From positions 1 through 53,851 of the forward strand of contig JAJZRL010000006.1 in assembly GCA_021802705.1 (NCBI GenBank): a stretch of DNA of 53,851 bases, given 5' to 3'. Positions 26,588-35,470 of the stretch are shown one piece after another. Each line of letters opens with the position of its first letter. The stretch's first letter is position 1. This DNA is from a bacterium. GTDB lineage: Bacteria; Patescibacteriota; Minisyncoccia; Phycocordibacterales; Phycocordibacteraceae. The translations under genes and the position numbers were made by a program. The notes beneath the pieces are model-generated. The model did no database searches. It saw nothing but the letters and a program-made list of their open reading frames with translations, and had not been told where the DNA came from.

Positions 26588-27723
26588 GATTCGTGCGCAA
26601 GCGCGATGCCCAGCACTCTTTCGGCGAGGATACGAGCGGCGTCCGGATCGGTAAAACCGGCGGCGGAAGCTTCCATGCGCTCGGCGAGTCCGGGGTCGCT
26701 AAGAACGCGTTGTATCTCGGAAGCGAGGATATGGGGCGTGAGATTCTCTTCTTCGATGACGATCGCTGCGCCCGTCCTCGCATACGTGTACGCGTTGGCA
26801 CGCTGGTCGTGACTCACGGACTCGGGGATCGGGATAAGGATGGTCGGTTTTCTCCAGAGGCTGATTTCGGCTATGGCGCTCGATCCCGCGCGCGATACGA
26901 TGACGTCGGCGACGCCCGCGGCTCTTTGGAGCGACGTCTCAGAGAGGTAGCTGAAAGGGTGGTACCGATTCGCGTGAGCGTCCTTCGTAAGGATGACGCT
27001 GGCGATAGCTTCCACGCTCTTCAGGTGTGCCTGGCCGGTTTGATGGATGACATTGGCGAAAGAAACGAGTGTCGAGAGCGAAGAGAGGACAGATTCGTTT
27101 ATCTTCGCCGAACCTTGCGAACCGCCCAGGATAAGGATCGTCGGCATCTCCGCTTCAAGGCCGAGGTATTGTCGCGCCCCTTCCGGTTCCACACGCATGA
27201 GCGCTTTGCGGATCGGGATACCCGTACGAGCGATCTTGCTCTGAACGCGTTTGGGGAAATATTTCGCAGCTCCTTCGAAAGAGACGGCTATCCTCTCCGC
27301 GAACCGGGCTGCGAGGAGATTCGCACGTCCGGGTTTCGCGTCTGATTCGTGGATGATGACGGGGATACGGAGTACCCATGCCGCGAGCACGACCGGTACG
27401 CTGCCGTAGCCGCCCTTGCTTACGACGACATCCGGGTACAAGCGAAAAAGAGTTTTAAGGGCGGCAAAAAAGCCGGCAAGCGTCACGAATGCGCCGGTTA
27501 CGTTTTCAAACGAAGCGTATCGCCGGACTTTTCCAGCCGGAATCTTCACATAGGCAACCCCGTTTTCAAAGAGAGCTTTCTGGTCAAGCGGTTCCGGAGC
27601 GAGGAAATAAAGCTTGGGAGGCACGAGCCGCTGCTCCCTCACCATATCGTTTATTGCTTCGGCAATGGCAATGATCGGATAAAAATGTCCTCCGGTCCCG
27701 CCGCCCGTAAACACGATAGTCAT
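26584..27723 (-). CDS. murG: UDP-N-acetylglucosamine--N-acetylmuramyl-(pentapeptide) pyrophosphoryl-undecaprenol GlcNAc transferase
   Basis: TGGGTGGHFYPIIAIAEAI; VVSKGGYGSVPVVLAA; IHESDAKPGRANLL; LILGGSQGSAKINE; VIVSRAGSSAIAEISLWRKPTILIPIP. Confidence 0.95.
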   Translation of the reverse strand: MTIVFTGGGTGGHFYPIIAIAEAINDMVREQRLVPPKLYFLAPEPLDQKALFENGVAYVKIPAGKVRRYASFENVTGAFVTLAGFFAALKTLFRLYPDVVVSKGGYGSVPVVLAAWVLRIPVIIHESDAKPGRANLLAARFAERIAVSFEGAAKYFPKRVQSKIARTGIPIRKALMRVEPEGARQYLGLEAEMPTILILGGSQGSAKINESVLSSLSTLVSFANVIHQTGQAHLKSVEAIASVILTKDAHANRYHPFSYLSETSLQRAAGVADVIVSRAGSSAIAEISLWRKPTILIPIPESVSHDQRANAYTYARTGAAIVIEEENLTPHILASEIQRVLSDPGLAERMEASAAGFTDPDAARILAERVLGIALAHES

Positions 27724-27742
27724 ATCCAAACTATAGCAGTTT

Positions 27743-28840
27743 TCAGCTTTTACGCCGCGTGCCGACGTTGAGGATAAAACCGCACATGAGGAAGGTCGCC
27801 ACGAGAGCGGTTCCTCCGTGAGAGACGAACGGAAGCGGCAGGCCCGTAAGCGGGATGATGCCGAGCATCGCGCCGATATTGATGAAAGCCTGCAGGATGA
27901 TGATGAAAGAGAATCCGAGCGCCACTAATCCGCCAAAAAGGTCCCGTGCATTCCCGGCGATGACGATACCGCGCGCGGCAAGCCCGACAAAGAGCGCGAG
28001 AAGGGTCATGGCGCCGATAAACCCCGTCTCTTCCGCAAATACGGCAAAGACGGAATCGCCGTCAGGCTCGGGGAGGTAATTGAATTTTTCTACGCTTTGC
28101 CCGAATCCTCGCCCGAGGATTCCGCCGGAGCCGATCGCGATCAAGGATTGTTGTATCTGGTATCCGCTGCTCAGCGAATGGGCTGAGGGGTCGAAGAAAG
28201 TTTTTACGCGCTCAAGGACATACGGTCGCGGAATGACGATAATGCCGAATACAAGAATGGTGCCGATAGCGAGGATACCGAAGTCGCGCCACGGGGCTCC
28301 GGCGGCAAAGTACATCACGGCCCCTGTCGCGACGATAAGCAGCGTCGTCGACGTGTTCGGCTGCGCGAGCAGGAGCCCGACCGGCAGAGCGAGGAACGCG
28401 GCGAAAGGCAAGAGCCCCTTTTTCGGATTCGTAAGCTGGCGCGCGCGAGGAGCGAGCCACCACGCAAGCCCGAGCACGACGCCGATTTTCAGGAACTCCG
28501 CCGGTTGCAGGGTCGTAAAGCGGAGGTTGATCCATCGCGTTGCCCCGCCGGCATGAAACCCTATTCCCGGTATGAATACGCTCGCTGTAAGGAGGAGCGC
28601 CGCGGCATAGAGGTACGGCGCGAAGGCTCGTATCCGCTCGAGAGGAATCGCGCGGGCGGCAAAGAATGCTACAAGCCCGAATCCGAGCCCGAGCCCCGCT
28701 TGAAGCAGGATGTCCCGGGAAATGGAGACGTTCCCGCGCGCGAGAAGGCCAAGTGTTGCCGAAGAGAATATCGCGAGACCGGCAAGCGCGATAGAGAGCA
28801 TGAGGGCGAAGAAGATGCGATCGCCGGAAACGAATTTCAT
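27743..28840 (-). CDS. ftsW: SEDS-family peptidoglycan glycosyltransferase FtsW
   Basis: Multi-TM; RWINLRFTTLQPAEFLKIGVVL; GSGGILGRGFGQSVEKFNYLPEPDGDSVFAVFAEETGFIGA; GLPLPFVSHGGTAL. Confidence 0.94.
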   Translation of the reverse strand: MKFVSGDRIFFALMLSIALAGLAIFSSATLGLLARGNVSISRDILLQAGLGLGFGLVAFFAARAIPLERIRAFAPYLYAAALLLTASVFIPGIGFHAGGATRWINLRFTTLQPAEFLKIGVVLGLAWWLAPRARQLTNPKKGLLPFAAFLALPVGLLLAQPNTSTTLLIVATGAVMYFAAGAPWRDFGILAIGTILVFGIIVIPRPYVLERVKTFFDPSAHSLSSGYQIQQSLIAIGSGGILGRGFGQSVEKFNYLPEPDGDSVFAVFAEETGFIGAMTLLALFVGLAARGIVIAGNARDLFGGLVALGFSFIIILQAFINIGAMLGIIPLTGLPLPFVSHGGTALVATFLMCGFILNVGTRRKS

Positions 28841-29904
28841 GGAAGGCGCGCGAGAAGCGCGATAGAGAGCCCGAGCACTCCTGCGATAATGGTGATAATC
28901 CAGTAGCGCATGGTGACTTTCGCGGCCGACCAGCCGATTGCTTCGAAGTGGTGGTGGATGGGAGCGACTCGGAACAGTTTTCTATGGAATGCTTTTTTCC
29001 AGAAAATCTGAAGGAGCGTCGTTACGACGGTCGCCGTCAAAGGGAGAGCGACAAGCGGAAGCACGAATATGCCGACGCCGCCGGCAAGCGCGTCTGAAGC
29101 GAAAGCCGTCATTGCAAGCGCGAGCGTGAGCGCCATACTTCCGGTTTCCGACATGTAGAAACGAGCCGGAGGAACGTTGAACCAGAGGAAGGCGAGCGTC
29201 GCTCCCGCAACCGATGCGGCAAACGCTGCAAGCGACGTCTGACCTTCTCCGAAGGCTATGCCGGCGTAAACCATGAATATTATCGCGAATACGCCGCCGG
29301 CAAGGCCGTCAAGACCGTCTATCGTGCCGCCTGCATAAATGGCGAGCGTGACGAGTGCGAAAAACGGGATGATGAACCAGCCGATCACAAGCGGAGCGCC
29401 GAAAGGGACGCCGATAGCGGTAACGCCGAGTTTTGTGTAGAACCACCAGCCGCCGGCAAGGCCGATGCTTCCGACGATGATAAGCCGGCGGGCAAGCGAA
29501 AGCCCACCTTTCCCTTCGGTAATCTCAAGGAAGTCGTCGATGAGCCCCGCGTATGCGCCGGCAGCGAGAGCGAAGAGAGGCAGCCATGTCTCACGGCGAT
29601 TTACGAAGTCGAGCACCGGCCAGAACGTGCCGAGCGAATGAGCGAGGATCCAGAAAAACAGAGCCGTCCACAGGACCGAAACCCAGATGAGGATACCGCC
29701 CATGCGCGGCGTCGAAACTTCCCGCTCTTTGTGCAGCTCATCGAAGATCGGGGTGCCTCCCCCGCCGATGCCATTCCCCTTCCCCGCTTTTTTCTTCCAA
29801 GCTTTTGCCCGGTACAGGATGTTTGCGAGGAAAGGAGCAAGCGCGATGCCGAATGCAAACGACGTTGCGGAAGGTATGAGGATCCTTGCGGCGGTGCTGA
29901 TCAT
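28837..29904 (-). CDS. mraY: Phospho-N-acetylmuramoyl-pentapeptide-transferase
   Basis: TPRMGGILIW; GLIDDFLEI; GTIDGLDGLAGG; PIHHHFEAIGWSAAKVTMRYWII. Confidence 0.94.
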   Translation of the reverse strand: MISTAARILIPSATSFAFGIALAPFLANILYRAKAWKKKAGKGNGIGGGGTPIFDELHKEREVSTPRMGGILIWVSVLWTALFFWILAHSLGTFWPVLDFVNRRETWLPLFALAAGAYAGLIDDFLEITEGKGGLSLARRLIIVGSIGLAGGWWFYTKLGVTAIGVPFGAPLVIGWFIIPFFALVTLAIYAGGTIDGLDGLAGGVFAIIFMVYAGIAFGEGQTSLAAFAASVAGATLAFLWFNVPPARFYMSETGSMALTLALAMTAFASDALAGGVGIFVLPLVALPLTATVVTTLLQIFWKKAFHRKLFRVAPIHHHFEAIGWSAAKVTMRYWIITIIAGVLGLSIALLARLP

Positions 29905-30860
29905 AGAGAAGCGACGCCCGCGAAATGCGCGAATGTCGCCGCGACGAGCGCGGCGCCGTCGGTGAAACGAGCTTTCAGCGATGACCCGAGAACGACCACC
30001 GCTATCGGATGTTCGATACCGACGTCAAAGACGAGCGCAAGGTTGCCCCCCGCGAGATCGGTATAGCCTGTCTTCGAGAGCAGGAGATGCGGGATGGTGG
30101 TGACTATCGGGTCTGTGTTTCTTACGGAAAAAGATACGCCCTCTTTCGAGACGGCGTGAGCCGAAGGCTGCGTTGTCGCGGCTGTTATCTCCGGAGCTCG
30201 CTCGACCAAAGCACCCGCGAGGCGGGCGATATCGTGTGCGGAACCGTAGCCGCCCGAAACGGCAGTGTTCGCATCAAGGCCGTTCCCGTTGACCGCGTAG
30301 GTTTGCGAAAGTCCGAGCGCGGCGGCCGTTCCGGCAAGCATGGCGTTTTCCGTTTCGTTTTTCCGTTTCGCTGTCGCTTCGGCAATCGCGGCAGCGCCGT
30401 CGTTCAGCGATGCGGTGAGCGTGAGGCGCGCGAGATCGGACAGAGAGAATACCTGACCCGGAGAAAAGGCGTGAGGCGCATCGAGTCCCATGACGTCGGC
30501 AGGGATGGTTATCGGCGTATCCGGTGAAAATTCGGAAAGAGCGGTATAGATGGTCAGGAGTTTCGTAAGCGAGGCGAGAGGAAGCTGGGCATCGGCGTTT
30601 TTTGCGTATAGCGTTTTGCCGGTGGCAAGATCATAGACGGTCGCAGCTTTCGCTTCGACATGGATGTGTGCGAAGGCATTCGGCGGAGTGGAGGTCGCTA
30701 TGGTGATCGGCGAGGGCGCTTCTTTCTTGTCGGGAGAAAACGGCAAGAAAAAGAAGAGGGCGAGAAGTCCGGAAGAAAGTACGAGCGCGGTTCCGATCTC
30801 GCGCAGGGACCGGATGCGCTGCTGTTCCGCCGCCGCCATATCTTGAGCATCCATAAGCAT
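29901..30860 (-). CDS. D-alanyl-D-alanine carboxypeptidase (peptidase S11)
   Basis: SxxK (LASLTKLLT), SxN (ASLNDGAAAIAE), KTG (LLSKTGYTDLAGGNL); N-terminal TM. Confidence 0.88.
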   Translation of the reverse strand: MLMDAQDMAAAEQQRIRSLREIGTALVLSSGLLALFFFLPFSPDKKEAPSPITIATSTPPNAFAHIHVEAKAATVYDLATGKTLYAKNADAQLPLASLTKLLTIYTALSEFSPDTPITIPADVMGLDAPHAFSPGQVFSLSDLARLTLTASLNDGAAAIAEATAKRKNETENAMLAGTAAALGLSQTYAVNGNGLDANTAVSGGYGSAHDIARLAGALVERAPEITAATTQPSAHAVSKEGVSFSVRNTDPIVTTIPHLLLSKTGYTDLAGGNLALVFDVGIEHPIAVVVLGSSLKARFTDGAALVAATFAHFAGVASL

Positions 30861-30877
30861 GTTTACGAAGAGGGATG

Positions 30878-31423
30878 CTATTCCGACGGATAATCGACTT
30901 CCTTCACGATTGCCGCTATTTTAAGAGAAAGCTCTTGCTTTCGTGGGAGTTCATCGGCATTTCTAAGTCCCAGGTGCGCGAGCGCCTCGGTGGTGAGATA
31001 GTAGCGTATCCGCCGTTTGTCATGCTCGTCTTCCCTCCCCTCGATAAGGCCGCGCAGGAGGAGAGTCCGCAATGACGCAGAGGAATTGACTCCGCGCACC
31101 CAGTCGATCTCGCCGCGCGACGCCCCTTCCTGGTAAGCGATGATAGAGAGTGTTTCCAGGCTTGCCTTGCCGAGATCGCGGGCAAGGGTCTGTTCTCGGA
31201 ATTTGTTTATGACGGCAGCCGCCTCCGGGGCGGTACGCAGCTCAACCTCGGTTTCGGTCTCGACGAGAACGACGCCGCTTTCGTCGAGAGAGCCGGCGAG
31301 CGCCGAGAGCGCCGCGGCAAGCCCTTCCCTATCAAGCCCGACGAGAGCGGCTAACTGTCCTTTATCGAAAGGCTCGCCGGAAGCGAAAAGGAGCGAAAAG
31401 ACGGCGGCCTGAGGGGTGAGCAT
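30878..31423 (-). CDS. scpB: Segregation and condensation protein B
   Basis: ALLFASGEPFDKGQLAALVG; LSIIAYQEGASRGEIDWVRGVNSSASLRTLLLRGLIE; YLTTEALAHLGL. Confidence 0.9.
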   Translation of the reverse strand: MLTPQAAVFSLLFASGEPFDKGQLAALVGLDREGLAAALSALAGSLDESGVVLVETETEVELRTAPEAAAVINKFREQTLARDLGKASLETLSIIAYQEGASRGEIDWVRGVNSSASLRTLLLRGLIEGREDEHDKRRIRYYLTTEALAHLGLRNADELPRKQELSLKIAAIVKEVDYPSE

Positions 31424-31477
31424 CCATCTATCATAGCCGTGCTCTCTTCCCCAAGCAACGTGTGTCCCTGGGGATGC

Positions 31478-32224
31478 TTATCCGTACCGCGGAACCGTGT
31501 TGACGGCCGTATGATTGATGCGGATATCGCCTACCGTGTCGTACTGGTCAGCGGAGACCGTGCCCTGCTTAACAAGCTCAAGGAGAGCGAGAAAAGAGAC
31601 GATGATTTCGACCTTTTCTTTCGTATCGCCGGTAAATTCCCTGAAAGAAAGCGTCATGGCGCGTGCTACGCGCTTAGCGAGGCGGTCCATCATTTCCTCT
31701 ATGGTGACGAGAGGTTTGATGCGTGTTTCCGGTAATTTTTCGGGTATCGTTTGCGCGGAAGAGAGGACTCGCATAAGCGCGCTCTCAAGAGCTTCTTTCG
31801 TGCAATCGCGTGTCGGGGAGAAGAAGGGTTCCGGAGGGCGGCGGCTTGCCGCCCTCATGAGATTTTTCCCGAAAATGCGTCCAAGTTCGCGCGCCGCTTC
31901 GCGGGCTTTTTCATAGATTTCGAGCCGATGCTTGAGGTCTTCGACATCCGTACGTTCCTCTTGGGTCAGGACAAGATCGGGGATGAGCGATTTTGACTTT
32001 ATGAGGAGCAGCGTCGCTGCTATCTGGATGAAGTTTGCGGTTTCTTCGACCGGGAAGGTTTCCTGCGCCCGTACATGCTCGATGAAGTCATCGGTGATGC
32101 TTGCGAGGGCGAGATCATTGACAAGGAGCTTCCGTGCTTCGATAAGCTCGAGCGCAAGCTCGAATGGCCCCTGATAGGCTTCCGTCTCTACGATGAAGTT
32201 GGTTTTAAGCGTCGTCGGATTCAT
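31478..32224 (-). CDS. scpA: Segregation and condensation protein A
   Basis: YQGPFELALELIEARKLLVNDLALASITDDFIEHV...ANFIQIAATLLLIKSKSLIP; adjacent to scpB. Confidence 0.9.
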   Translation of the reverse strand: MNPTTLKTNFIVETEAYQGPFELALELIEARKLLVNDLALASITDDFIEHVRAQETFPVEETANFIQIAATLLLIKSKSLIPDLVLTQEERTDVEDLKHRLEIYEKAREAARELGRIFGKNLMRAASRRPPEPFFSPTRDCTKEALESALMRVLSSAQTIPEKLPETRIKPLVTIEEMMDRLAKRVARAMTLSFREFTGDTKEKVEIIVSFLALLELVKQGTVSADQYDTVGDIRINHTAVNTVPRYG

Positions 32225-33527
32225 CGGGGATCGAGCTTGAAAGCAACACGTCGATGCGATTCATATCACGAGGGAAAAGCGCCGCCTTCTTCACGTTGTC
32301 GAGGAGGAGAAATTTCTGCGTGAGACGTTCAAGGCCCATGCCGATACCGCCGTGGGGCGGCATGCCGTACTTGAAAGCCATGAGATAGAACGAAAACTTT
32401 TCCGGATCAAGGCCTTTTGCCCGCATATGCTCGACGAGCATGTCGTAGTCGTGTACGCGTTGACTGCCCGAAACGATCTCGACGCCGCGGAAGAGGAGGT
32501 CGAAGCTCTTCGTCATGCCTGGATCGCTCGCGTCTTCCATCGTGTAGAATGGGCGCTTCGAGACCGGGTAGTGCGTGACGAAAACGAAGTCGCTCCCCTT
32601 CTCTTTCGCCGCCCACTCCGAGAGCGCACGCTCGTGTTCAGGCTCGAGATCGGGCTCGTCGGTGGAGACGCCGAGGAGCGTCTGTGCCTCGCGGAGCGTC
32701 ATCGTCGGGAAGTGTTCAGGCACTTGAGGAAGCGGCACCTGATCCGGGAGTTTCTCTTCGAGGCGCTTGGTGATGTGCTTCAGCGTTCTCTCGAGCATGC
32801 GCATGACATCGGTATGGTCTTCGATGAAGCCCATCTCGAAATCGAGCATCGTGAGCTCGTTCAGGTGCCGGGTAGTCGCATGCTTCTCCGCGCGGAACTG
32901 GGCGCCGGTCGTGTAGACGCGCTCGAAGGCGCCGACCATCATCTGCTTATAGAGTTGCGGCGAGGTAGCGAGGTAGGCGCTCCGATCCTTGAAGTATTCG
33001 ACCTTGAAGACGCCGGCGCCGCCCTCGGCATCGTCGCCGACGAGTTTCGGCGCCTGGAACTCGGTAAAGCCCTGGCTGTCGAGGTATTCGCGAAAACCCG
33101 CGATGATCTCGCGCTGCGCCGCGAAGATGAGCCGTTCATGATCGCGGCGGACGGTGAGCGGGCGGTAGTCGAGCATCGTGTCGAGGTTGATATCGGCGTC
33201 CGCTTCAAATGGAAGCGTTTCCGCTTTCCCGAGCACTTCGATGCCACGCACCTCGAGCTCGATGTCGCCGTTCTGACGGTCCACGGCGTTTCTCTCCGGA
33301 CGCTTGTTCACGGTGCCTTCGACGCGCACGACGTATTCCGGACGGGTCTCCTTGGCGGTTTCTATGGCCGGCGAGCCTGGCAGGACGACGCCCTGCACCT
33401 TCCCCGAGCGGTCGCGGAAATCGAAAAAGACGAGTTTCCCTTGGTCACGGCGGACGTCAATCGACGCCCCGATCGAAATCGTCTCGCCCATGTGTTTCCC
33501 AAGCTCTCCGATAAGCGTGCGCTCCAT
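32205..33527 (-). CDS. aspS: Aspartyl-tRNA synthetase, short archaeal-type (possibly non-discriminating Asp/Asn)
   Basis: About 440 aa; GAGVFKVEYF; SPQLYKQMMVGAFERVYTTGAQFRAEKHATTRHLNELTMLDFEMGFI; GGIGMGLERLTQKFL; no GAD insertion seen. ATG at 33527. Confidence 0.92.
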   Translation of the reverse strand: MERTLIGELGKHMGETISIGASIDVRRDQGKLVFFDFRDRSGKVQGVVLPGSPAIETAKETRPEYVVRVEGTVNKRPERNAVDRQNGDIELEVRGIEVLGKAETLPFEADADINLDTMLDYRPLTVRRDHERLIFAAQREIIAGFREYLDSQGFTEFQAPKLVGDDAEGGAGVFKVEYFKDRSAYLATSPQLYKQMMVGAFERVYTTGAQFRAEKHATTRHLNELTMLDFEMGFIEDHTDVMRMLERTLKHITKRLEEKLPDQVPLPQVPEHFPTMTLREAQTLLGVSTDEPDLEPEHERALSEWAAKEKGSDFVFVTHYPVSKRPFYTMEDASDPGMTKSFDLLFRGVEIVSGSQRVHDYDMLVEHMRAKGLDPEKFSFYLMAFKYGMPPHGGIGMGLERLTQKFLLLDNVKKAALFPRDMNRIDVLLSSSIPDESDDA

Positions 33528-33532
33528 AATGT

Positions 33533-33637
33533 CTATAAAATAACACACCCCGCGATGTTTTGCGGGGTTCCCGCTACCAGGCCGCCATATCTTGTCATCG
33601 GATCCGTAATGCGGACAAGTAAGGTTTTGGTGTCCAA
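33533..33637 (-). CDS. Putative 34-aa small ORF immediately upstream of aspS (leader peptide candidate)
   Basis: AAAAGGAG-tacgtc-TTG start; MDTKTLLVRITDPMTRYGGLVAGTPQNIAGCVIL*; TAG lies 5 nt before aspS ATG; hairpin CCCCGC-aaaacatc-GCGGGG in its 3' end. Confidence 0.35.
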   Translation of the reverse strand: MDTKTLLVRITDPMTRYGGLVAGTPQNIAGCVIL

Positions 33638-33665
33638 GACGTACTCCTTTTGATGTCGAAACGGG

Positions 33666-34625
33666 TTATACAACGCCGATAGCGCGACGGACTTGTTCCA
33701 TCTTCGCCTCGCTTACGACGCGGGCTTCTTGCATCCCTTCCCTAAGGATCTCTTCGACAGTATCCGGATTTTCCTGCAGCTCTTCGTATCTTGCTCGCAT
33801 CGGCGCGAGATAACGATCGAGATCCTCGACGAGGAACTCTTTGAGCATCTTGTAATTCCCTTCATACTCGGCATAGAGCTTTTCAAGCTCGTGTTCGCCC
33901 CGCACGAGCTTATGGATGGCATAGACGATCTCCGGCCGTTTCCCTGATGAGTCGGTTACGATACTCATGACGTTTTTCACAAGTTCGTCATGACTCGCGA
34001 AAAGCGGTATGACATTCCCGTAACTTTTGCTCATTTTTTGACCGTCGACGCCCGGGACAATGGCGACATCGGGCAGGATGTAGGGTTCGGGGAGCGTAAA
34101 GACTTGCGACTTGAAGATCCGGTTGAATTTCTCGGCAGTGTCGCGCGCATATTCGATGTGCTGTTTCTGGTCTTGACCGACCGGAACGATCTTCGCGTCG
34201 TAGAGCAAGATATCGGCCGCCATGAGCATCGGGTAATTGAAGGTGCCGACGCTTATCTCTTTGTTTTTCGCTTCGGCATCCTTGAAGGCGTGCGCCCGTT
34301 CAAGGTAAGGCATCGTGGTGAGAGTATCGAATATCCAGCAAAGCTCGGTATGAGCGGGGACGTCCGACTGCTTGAAAAGCACGATGTCCTCCGGATCGAG
34401 ACCGACGGCAAGGTACGCCATCGCAAGCTCGCGGGTACGGCGGCGCATCTCATCCGCATCATGTACGAAATTGAGGGCGTGGTAATCAGCGATGAAGATA
34501 AACGGACGACACTTCTTGGTTTTCGAGAGATCGACCAGCTGGCGCATCGCGCCGAAGTAATTGCCGATATGAAGATTGCCTGTCGGCTTTACGCCGGAGA
34601 CGAGGACGGGTTTCGTCGCGGTCAT
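33666..34625 (-). CDS. trpS: Tryptophanyl-tRNA synthetase
   Basis: LVSGVKPTGNLHIGNYFGAMRQL; LYDAKIVPVGQDQKQHIEYARD; GVDGQKMSKSYGNVIPLF. ATG 34625 lies 7 nt from TAGCAT. Confidence 0.94.
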   Translation of the reverse strand: MTATKPVLVSGVKPTGNLHIGNYFGAMRQLVDLSKTKKCRPFIFIADYHALNFVHDADEMRRRTRELAMAYLAVGLDPEDIVLFKQSDVPAHTELCWIFDTLTTMPYLERAHAFKDAEAKNKEISVGTFNYPMLMAADILLYDAKIVPVGQDQKQHIEYARDTAEKFNRIFKSQVFTLPEPYILPDVAIVPGVDGQKMSKSYGNVIPLFASHDELVKNVMSIVTDSSGKRPEIVYAIHKLVRGEHELEKLYAEYEGNYKMLKEFLVEDLDRYLAPMRARYEELQENPDTVEEILREGMQEARVVSEAKMEQVRRAIGVV

Positions 34626-34663
34626 GTCCACTATGCTACCACGAAAGCTTGCGATATGCCGAT

Positions 34664-34692
34664 AAAAAAACTCCGCGCTTTAAGACGCGGAG
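34664..34692 (-). terminator. Rho-independent terminator (for the 34752-35246 gene)
   Basis: Minus strand: CTCCGCG TCTTAAAG CGCGGAG TTTTTTT. Confidence 0.87.
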
Positions 34693-34751
34693 CGAAATAA
34701 GGAGCGGAGCCCCTTAAGGAGGAAGACCTCTTTAATTTTACAGGTAAAGAA

Positions 34752-35246
34752 CTAAAAGCTAGTAGGGTTGTACACAACTACTCGACGCCTGTCATTGAGC
34801 TCCCCATCAACATATTCACTGCTCCAATACCAGTAGTTCCTGTCTTTATAGAGATACCGGACGGAAAGCTTTCCGAACAGATCCCGATATTCGGTTCCCC
34901 AGAAAAGAGGATAAATGGATTCCCATTCTTCTGGTATGAGGTGCTGATGGGCAAGAAGGAAATCAAGGACGTTAGCGTTCAAGGCAGGCATGTCCGCAAG
35001 TTCCGCGCGGATGATTCTGCCATGCGCTTCGCCTTTTTCTTTCTGACTCTTCGAAAGCCAAAGCGTTATCCTTGAGGGATCCCAGACGAGCTGCCCATTC
35101 TTTTTGTGGTTTTTGTACCCCACCCATCCTTCAGGGATGAAAGGTTCGGCATCGCAATCGATGATGTGAAGAGTGCGCTTGTTTTCAGCGACGTAGCCGG
35201 AGCTACGTTCGCTACCGTTCTCAACGTCAAACGTTGAATCATTCAT
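34752..35246 (-). CDS. Hypothetical protein of an uncharacterised CPR-type family (ELADxPxLNANVLDxLLxxxxLIPEEW...FWGTxYR)
   Basis: MNDSTFDVENGSERSSGYVAENKRTLHIIDCDAEPFIPEGWVGYKNHKKNGQLVWDPSRITLWLSKSQ...; GGAGGT upstream of ATG 35246; own promoter and terminator. Confidence 0.75.
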   Translation of the reverse strand: MNDSTFDVENGSERSSGYVAENKRTLHIIDCDAEPFIPEGWVGYKNHKKNGQLVWDPSRITLWLSKSQKEKGEAHGRIIRAELADMPALNANVLDFLLAHQHLIPEEWESIYPLFWGTEYRDLFGKLSVRYLYKDRNYWYWSSEYVDGELNDRRRVVVYNPTSF

Positions 35247-35295
35247 CGGTATACCTCCAATGTCTGCCAGCGGGCTCCGGAGGACTTTCCCCGGT

Positions 35296-35344
35296 TTGCC
35301 GTAGCAAAAAATAGCCCGTTGCGAGCTGCTTTTTGCTACGGCAA
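35296..35344. repeat. 15-bp perfect inverted repeat in the 5' UTR of the 34752-35246 gene
   Basis: TTGCCGTAGCAAAAA (35296-35310) / TTTTTGCTACGGCAA (35330-35344), 19-nt loop. Confidence 0.85.
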
Positions 35345-35351
35345 CACCGCT

Positions 35352-35380
35352 ATAATACCACACGCACCATTTCTTGCCAA
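35352..35380 (-). promoter_or_regulatory. Sigma70-like promoter TTGGCA-N17-TATTAT
   Basis: Minus strand ttggca agaaatggtgcgtgtgg tattat. Confidence 0.65.
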
Positions 35381-35470
35381 TACTTCTGAGCTCAAAGTAA
35401 AGCGAGAGCCCCAAGCGGAAGTTTCTGCGAGAGGCTCGAATGTGATGATTCCAATGAACAGCGGGAAACT

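Noticed and set aside
32352-33653. 433-aa plus-strand ORF antisense to aspS
   Set aside because: Shadow ORF of aspS; no domain logic.
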